From SZUA-365 sp034002405 (GTDB lineage: Bacteria; Bacteroidota; Ignavibacteria; SZUA-365), in assembly GCA_034002405.1 (NCBI GenBank), contig JAVFAS010000096.1:1-8651 (forward strand): a stretch of 8,651 bases of DNA, in the 5' to 3' direction. Position numbers and translations under genes: made by a program. The notes under the pieces are model-generated. The model saw only the letters and a program-made list of their open reading frames with translations, was not told where the DNA came from and made no database searches. Of the stretch, positions 4,683 through 8,651 are shown piece after piece. The number at the start of each line of letters is the position of its first letter. Position 1 is the first letter of the stretch.

Positions 4683-6680
4683 ATGAATCCCATTGCCACC
4701 ACTCCCGCCAAGCACCGTGTTCCCACCCTGCACCGTGTTCTCGCCCTGCACCAAGCACTCACCGTACTCGTGGTACTTGCCATCACGGCGCCGGCGACGG
4801 CACAGTTGCTCCCGGGCGACAATCTCGAGGTCACCGGCGTCCCGCCGATTCCGACCTCCCTGATCGCGCGCACGAACCAGTATCAGAACGTCCGCGCCGC
4901 GGGTGTGCTGGACTGGGATCCGGCAGGCGGGCTCTACGTCTCCACGCGCTTCGGCAATACCGCGCAAGTGCATCACGTGGCCATGCCCGGTGGCGCGCGA
5001 CGGCAGCTCACTTTTTTCGATGAACCCGTGTCCGGCGCATCGCCCGATCCGCGTCCGGGACGCGCGGGTTTCGTGTTCTCGCGCGACGCCGGCGGTGGCG
5101 AATTCCACCAGCTCTACTACTTCGACCGGAATAACGGACAAAGCACTCTTTTGACTGACGGCACAAGCCGCAACTCGGGCGCCAACTGGTCGCATGGCGC
5201 GGGCGTGTTCGCCTTCTCCTCCAACCGTCGCAACGGCACCGACACCGACGTATGGATCATGAATCCCGACGCACCCGGCGAGGCCCGCGTCCTGACCCAG
5301 AACGAGGGATCGTGGTACCCGGTTGAATGGTCGCCCGACGACACCCGCCTGGTCGTCATGCGCTACGTGTCCGCCAACGACTCGCGACCGTACATTCTCA
5401 CACGCGAAAGCGGTGAAATGACACCACTATTCGAGGAAGGGAGACCGGTGTCCTACGGCGGGTTCGAATGGACGCCCGACGGCCGTACGCTCTTCTACAC
5501 CTCCGACGAGTCGGGCGAATTCGATCAGTTGCATGCCTACGAGGTGGCCACAGGCAGGCGGATGAATCTCACGCCCGAGCTGCGCTGGAGCATCGAAGGA
5601 CTCTCGCTCTCCGACGACGGCACGTCTCTCGCTTACACGACCAATGAAGACGGCATCTCGAAGCTGCATCTGTTCCGGCTGCCGGACATGACGCCGGTGA
5701 AGCACGATGCGATTCCGGTGGGACTGATCGGCGGACTCGATTTCAGTCCCGACAACCGCCGCCTCGCGCTGAGCATCAACGCGGCCGACAGTCCGACCGA
5801 CGCCTGGGTGCTCGACCTCGCGTCGGGTACGCTCACGCGTTGGACCTTCAGCGAAGTGGGCGGGCTCAACACCGGAACCTTCGTCACCCCGACGCTCATT
5901 CGCTATCCAACCTTCGACAAGGACGAGCAGGGACAGCAGCGTTTCATCCCGGCCTTCTTGTACATGCCGAAAAACCCCAAGGGGAAGGTGCCGGTGATCA
6001 TCGACATTCACGGCGGGCCGGAGGGACAGTCGCGGCCCTATTTCTCTTCGAACACGCAGTATCTCGTCAACGAACTCGGTTGCGCGGTGGTGTTCCCGAA
6101 CGTGCGCGGTTCCACCGGCTACGGCAAGAGCTATCTCGCGCTCGACAACGGTTTCAACCGCGAGCACTCGGTGCGGGACATCGGTGCGCTGCTCGACTGG
6201 ATCGCGCGGCAGCCCGGACTGGACAAGGACCGCGTGGCGGTATTCGGCGGTTCATATGGCGGGTACATGGTGCTGGCCTCGCTCGTGCATTACGGCGACC
6301 GCATCAAATGCGGCGTCGATGTCGTGGGGATCTCGAATTTCGTGACCTTCCTTGAGAACACGCAGAGCTACCGCCGCGACCTGCGCCGGGTGGAATACGG
6401 CGACGAGCGCGATCCGGCAATGCGGGAGTTTCAGATGAAGATTTCCCCAACAACCAACGCGAACAACATCCGCAGCGCGCTGTTCGTCGCGCAGGGCGAA
6501 AACGACCCGCGCGTGCCCGCCAGCGAAGCGCGACAGATCGTCGAGGCGGTGAAGGCCAACGAGATTCCGGTGTGGACGATGTTCGCGAAGGACGAAGGCC
6601 ACGGCTTCGCGAAAAAACCCAATCGCGATTATTTCATGTGGGCGACCATTCTCTTTTTCGAAGAGCATCTGTTGAAGTAG
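4683..6680 (+). CDS. Secreted S9 family (prolyl oligopeptidase-type) serine peptidase
   Basis: A 665-residue exported peptidase. Residues 1-41 look like a signal peptide: a long basic stretch of three HRVPTL-like hexapeptides (11-28), then the core TVLVVLAITAPATAQ. Residues about 65-400 form a beta-propeller, with repeated PD40-type blades such as WSPDD (216-220), WTPDGRTLFYTSDESG (263-278), LSDDG (309-313) and FSPDN (354-358). The alpha/beta-hydrolase domain follows (about 415-665): oxyanion-hole HGGP at 443-446, nucleophile S524 in FGGSYGGY, D608 in GENDPRVP and H640 in DEGHGF, so the triad is complete. The order fits the S9C acylaminoacyl/dipeptidyl peptidase group, which cleaves short peptides; the exact specificity cannot be read. 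A likely role is peptide use in the periplasm or at the surface. No strong Shine-Dalgarno precedes ATG 4683. The next gene starts 3 nt after the stop, so they are probably co-transcribed. Confidence 0.92.
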   Translation: MNPIATTPAKHRVPTLHRVLALHQALTVLVVLAITAPATAQLLPGDNLEVTGVPPIPTSLIARTNQYQNVRAAGVLDWDPAGGLYVSTRFGNTAQVHHVAMPGGARRQLTFFDEPVSGASPDPRPGRAGFVFSRDAGGGEFHQLYYFDRNNGQSTLLTDGTSRNSGANWSHGAGVFAFSSNRRNGTDTDVWIMNPDAPGEARVLTQNEGSWYPVEWSPDDTRLVVMRYVSANDSRPYILTRESGEMTPLFEEGRPVSYGGFEWTPDGRTLFYTSDESGEFDQLHAYEVATGRRMNLTPELRWSIEGLSLSDDGTSLAYTTNEDGISKLHLFRLPDMTPVKHDAIPVGLIGGLDFSPDNRRLALSINAADSPTDAWVLDLASGTLTRWTFSEVGGLNTGTFVTPTLIRYPTFDKDEQGQQRFIPAFLYMPKNPKGKVPVIIDIHGGPEGQSRPYFSSNTQYLVNELGCAVVFPNVRGSTGYGKSYLALDNGFNREHSVRDIGALLDWIARQPGLDKDRVAVFGGSYGGYMVLASLVHYGDRIKCGVDVVGISNFVTFLENTQSYRRDLRRVEYGDERDPAMREFQMKISPTTNANNIRSALFVAQGENDPRVPASEARQIVEAVKANEIPVWTMFAKDEGHGFAKKPNRDYFMWATILFFEEHLLK

Positions 6681-6683
6681 CGC

Positions 6684-7064
6684 ATGGAACAAGACGCGTC
6701 GCGGCGCGGGCATGTCCCCGCGAACATCGTTTCCGCCCATCGTATCATCGCCACGCAGTTTGATCTCGAGGTCGACACCGGCGACGAAACGGCGCTATTG
6801 CGCGCCGACGACATCCGCGCCGCGCTCATCGCGCGCATTGCCGCGCTGCTCAGCCGCGATCCCGAGCGGCTCATGCGCATTCTGTACCGTGTGGACGTGG
6901 AGGAACGGAAGGTCCAGCAGATCTTTCACGACCTCCCGCCCGCCGACATGGCCGCGGCCCTGGCCGACCTGATCATCGACCGCCAACTGGCGAAAGCCGA
7001 AACCCGCGCGCGGTATGGAAATCCCGCGGTCGATCAAAGTGACATGCCACCCTCCTCTCTGTAG
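6684..7064 (+). CDS. Small conserved helical protein, function unknown
   Basis: A 126-residue soluble protein with no signal peptide or membrane segment. The central part is helical: DDIRAALIARIAALLSRDP (42-60), then ERLMRILYRVDVEERKVQQI (61-80), then DLPPADMAAALADLIIDRQLAKAETRARY (83-111). The block RLMRILYRVDV and the later LADLIIDRQ resemble short uncharacterised Bacteroidota proteins that I recall only as hypothetical; I cannot name a family. The start ATG is 3 nt after the S9 peptidase stop with no good ribosome binding site, which suggests translational coupling. The base composition matches its neighbours. The gene ends 45 nt before the insertion-sequence remnant, and its last 15 residues look less ordered, so a shortened or altered C-terminus is possible. 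Confidence 0.7.
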   Translation: MEQDASRRGHVPANIVSAHRIIATQFDLEVDTGDETALLRADDIRAALIARIAALLSRDPERLMRILYRVDVEERKVQQIFHDLPPADMAAALADLIIDRQLAKAETRARYGNPAVDQSDMPPSSL

Positions 7065-7109
7065 TACTGCGCCTCCTGACCAGGATATCCTCATCCTCCA
7101 TCATGTTCT

Positions 7110-7155
7110 AACTCTTCAAAAATGTCAGGTAGAAAAACTCATTAGAAATGTCAGG
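7110..7155. repeat. Two 20-bp direct repeats at the IS-like end
   Basis: AACTCTTCAAAAATGTCAGG (7110-7129) and AACTCATTAGAAATGTCAGG (7136-7155) match at 17 of 20 positions with a 26-nt period. Read on the minus strand they are CCTGACATTT...GAGTT, a pattern I associate with the ends of IS elements of the ISNCY/IS1202-like group, where tandem motifs are thought to bind transposase. They adjoin the transposase remnant, which fits an IS terminus. The family link is from memory and not verified. Confidence 0.7.
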
Positions 7156-7341
7156 GTCCCGCCAGAAGATGTGAATGCTGCCATCGAGCTGGACCATCGA
7201 TCCGAAATGCGGCTTCCGTGGGCGTTTCTTCCGGTGCTTGGGCCCCTTGCACGTAACGGGCATCTGTCCGGCGGCATGCAACCAACGGCGGAGTGTCTCG
7301 TGATCGATGACGTATCCCTCGTTGACTTCTTCGGCGAGTTT
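7111..7341 (-). pseudogene. Remnant of a DDE transposase (ISNCY/IS1202-like)
   Basis: On the minus strand a 77-codon frame without a start codon lies between TAA (7342-7344) and TAG (7108-7110). It reads LAEEVNEGYVIDHETLRRWL, then a basic stretch KHRKKRPRKPHFG, then SMVQLDGSIHIFW. The order HETLRRWL-(basic)-FG-VQLDGS-H-W is that of integrase-fold IS transposases of the ISNCY/IS1202-like kind, where the aspartate of QLDGS is the first catalytic residue. The homology stops after HIFWR, where the direct repeats of the IS end begin, so the rest of the catalytic domain is missing. The helix-turn-helix N-terminus is also absent; an A-run (plus-strand T-run 7339-7343) at the upstream stop may mark a one-base frameshift, since the other frame continues as ARAVDC. 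It cannot make an active transposase. Confidence 0.78.
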
Positions 7342-7371
7342 TTACAGTCAACGGCACGCGCGCTATAGTAC

Positions 7372-7400
7372 TTGACATTCCAGTCCGAATTTATTACACT
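7372..7400 (+). promoter_or_regulatory. Near-consensus promoter of the FG-GAP protein gene
   Basis: A perfect TTGACA (7372-7377) is 17 nt from TACACT (7395-7400), followed by TTG, in an AT-rich patch. This is the best promoter in the window. Transcription would start near 7407, giving a leader of about 154 nt. Confidence 0.7.
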
Positions 7401-7486
7401 TTGCGAAACAGATGGAACCGGGACCGGGAGGAGGACGCGCCTGATCCGGGTGTGTGCTGTGCGACCGAGTTGATGCATGAATAAAT

Positions 7487-7525
7487 GACACCTGTGTGTC
7501 GCGGGTCCCCGTGTTTGCAGGGACC
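7487..7525 (+). other. Two hairpins in the leader of the FG-GAP protein gene
   Basis: GACAC (7487-7491) pairs with GTGTC (7496-7500) around CTGT, and GGTCCC (7504-7509) pairs with GGGACC (7520-7525) around a 10-nt loop. They lie side by side 36 nt before the start codon, leaving the GGAGG free. No T-tract follows, so neither is a terminator. They do not match a riboswitch class that I recognise. Confidence 0.5.
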
Positions 7526-7550
7526 TGTTCCCGTTTTCATTCACATGAAT

Positions 7551-7555
7551 GGAGG
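7551..7555 (+). promoter_or_regulatory. Strong ribosome binding site of the FG-GAP protein gene
   Basis: GGAGG lies 5 nt before ATG 7561. It is the strongest Shine-Dalgarno in the window and decides the start of the last gene. Confidence 0.8.
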
Positions 7556-7560
7556 TTCGC

Positions 7561-8651
7561 ATGAAGAGCCGATGTAAATCGAAAGCGCCGCCGGGCGGGA
7601 TATTCCGTTGGTGGCCGGGAATTGTGTTGGCGCTGACGCTGCTGCCGTTGGTCACGGCGCGGGCGCAACAGGATATGGAGGGGCAGGGTATGACGCGGCC
7701 GGAGTTGGCGAAAACCACCGACCTGCCGGATTGGCGGCTCATACTCTGGGACACGGTTGTTCGACCGGACCTTTCCTATTTCAGCTGGTGCTCGGCACCG
7801 CTGGGAGATATCAACGGTGACGGTTATGACGATCTCGCCGTCTCATCCAGCGCGGACACGACGTACATTTTCCTCGGTGGCGATCCGTTTTCACACGACT
7901 ATGCATTCATCGTGCGTGGCGGCAGTTCCTGGATCACCTCGGCGGATTTCAACCGCGACGGAAAAATGGATCTCGTGACGGCAATCCAGAATCGCCCCCC
8001 AGGTGAGGCGTACATGGAACAACGTGGAGCGATCCGTATCTATCTCCAGAAAGACGGACCGATCCCGTTTGTCTGGGAGCCCGATCTGCTCATCGAGGGC
8101 GACGTGAATGAGCGTCTGGGGGTAAATTTCGAACACCGGGGTGCGATCGCCGCACTCGACTATAACGGAGACGGCTGGCCGGACCTGCTCGCGCGTTCGG
8201 CCGATTCGCGTGATTCAGTGGAATGGAAGGGGGTGCTTTTTCTCGGTGGTCCGGACATGGATGCCCGCCCTGACGCCGAATTCCGTGTCGGCACCCCTCG
8301 CAACATTTCACAGCTTTATCTGGTCGATCTGCTGATCGGAGACATCAACGGTGACGGCTGTGACGACATGCTGATTCACGACCAGTACGGTGTCAATAAT
8401 GTACCAGTATATTATTGGGACCTGTACCTTGGGAACGCATGGGGACAGGCGGGCATCCCAAATCGTGTCTTGCAGTCGGATATCGGCTGGTCGCCCGCAC
8501 GACGCATCGCCGGCATCATGGATATCGATGCGGATGGATATGACGACATCATCGATGCCGGTCCGAATTCCCTTCACAGGATACTCGGCGATGCACTGTT
8601 CTTCCGCGGCAAACCGAATCTTCCTCCGGTGCTCTTCCCCGACGATTCCAT
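7561..8651 (+). CDS. Secreted FG-GAP/VCBS repeat protein (partial, runs off right edge)
   Basis: The frame is open from ATG 7561 to the end of the window (363 codons plus 2 nt). Residues 1-36 are a signal peptide: basic start MKSRCKSK, core GIVLALTLLPLVTA, cleavage near ARAQ. The rest is a chain of FG-GAP/VCBS-type beta-propeller units. Each carries a calcium-binding loop of the DxNxDGxxD type: DINGDGYDD (83-91), DFNRDGKMD (129-137), DYNGDGWPD (200-208), DINGDGCDD (261-269) and DIDADGYDD (321-329), with intervening strands such as TYIFLGGDPF and GVLFLGGPD. Such proteins are extracellular, often adhesive or of unknown role, and in this group usually end in a T9SS sorting domain, which would be outside the window. 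Product binding partners cannot be inferred. It is driven by its own promoter next to the IS remnant. Confidence 0.92.
   Translation, partial: MKSRCKSKAPPGGIFRWWPGIVLALTLLPLVTARAQQDMEGQGMTRPELAKTTDLPDWRLILWDTVVRPDLSYFSWCSAPLGDINGDGYDDLAVSSSADTTYIFLGGDPFSHDYAFIVRGGSSWITSADFNRDGKMDLVTAIQNRPPGEAYMEQRGAIRIYLQKDGPIPFVWEPDLLIEGDVNERLGVNFEHRGAIAALDYNGDGWPDLLARSADSRDSVEWKGVLFLGGPDMDARPDAEFRVGTPRNISQLYLVDLLIGDINGDGCDDMLIHDQYGVNNVPVYYWDLYLGNAWGQAGIPNRVLQSDIGWSPARRIAGIMDIDADGYDDIIDAGPNSLHRILGDALFFRGKPNLPPVLFPDDS

Noticed and set aside
5427..6167. 246-codon minus frame over the S9 peptidase gene
   Set aside because: Antisense shadow of the propeller and hydrolase domains, rich in Arg/Glu/His as usual for such frames.
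7371..7385. Second end of the IS (CTTGACATTCCAG resembles CCTGACATTTCTA)
   Set aside because: Only TGACATT is shared, the expected GAGTT half and a second copy are missing, and the sequence is fully explained as the TTGACA box.
7125..7754. 209-codon minus frame spanning the IS remnant, promoter and start of the FG-GAP gene
   Set aside because: It crosses three unrelated features; over 7156-7341 the transposase homology is in a different minus frame, and the rest is antisense to the signal peptide of the FG-GAP protein.

Overview
The window is about 8.6 kb of GC-rich bacterial chromosome with single-copy housekeeping and cell-envelope genes. It suggests a member of the Bacteroidota/Chlorobiota (FCB) group, possibly an Ignavibacteria/Kapabacteria-like lineage. 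The evidence is a type IX secretion (T9SS) type A-like sorting tail at the left edge, a short MerR regulator of the type common in that group, ribonuclease HIII with its N-terminal extension, a DUF4159 protein, a secreted FG-GAP/VCBS repeat protein, and mostly weak or absent Shine-Dalgarno sequences. The phylum call is inference; species cannot be read from the sequence.

Left part (1-1828): the C-terminal end of a secreted protein on + meets a DUF4159 lipid-free secreted protein on - tail to tail. Divergent from the DUF4159 gene is a MerR-family regulator on +. It is followed by a tRNA-Pro(GGG) gene with its own promoter, encoded CCA and a clear intrinsic terminator.

Middle part (1829-4576): a 222-bp imperfect inverted repeat with 81-nt arms fills the gap between the tRNA terminator and the convergent rnhC gene. 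It supplies the last two codons and the stop of rnhC. rnhC (-) and an M23 endopeptidase gene (+) are divergent; the M23 gene may have a leaderless transcript.

Right part (4577-8651): after a 22-bp tandem repeat comes a secreted S9 prolyl-oligopeptidase-type peptidase and, 3 nt later, a small conserved helical protein that probably shares its operon. Then comes a degraded insertion-sequence remnant on -: part of a DDE transposase joined directly to what looks like the IS end, with two 20-bp direct repeats. Immediately past it a near-consensus promoter and a roughly 150-nt structured leader drive a secreted FG-GAP repeat protein that runs off the right edge.

I see no defence system, CRISPR array, prophage or biosynthetic cluster. 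The genes do not form one pathway. Three or four products (left-edge cargo, DUF4159, S9 peptidase, FG-GAP protein) are exported and the M23 enzyme is membrane-anchored, so the shared theme is the cell surface. The points most worth a second look are the inverted repeat and its capture of the rnhC stop, the internally deleted IS, and the promoter spacing that suggests leaderless mRNAs.
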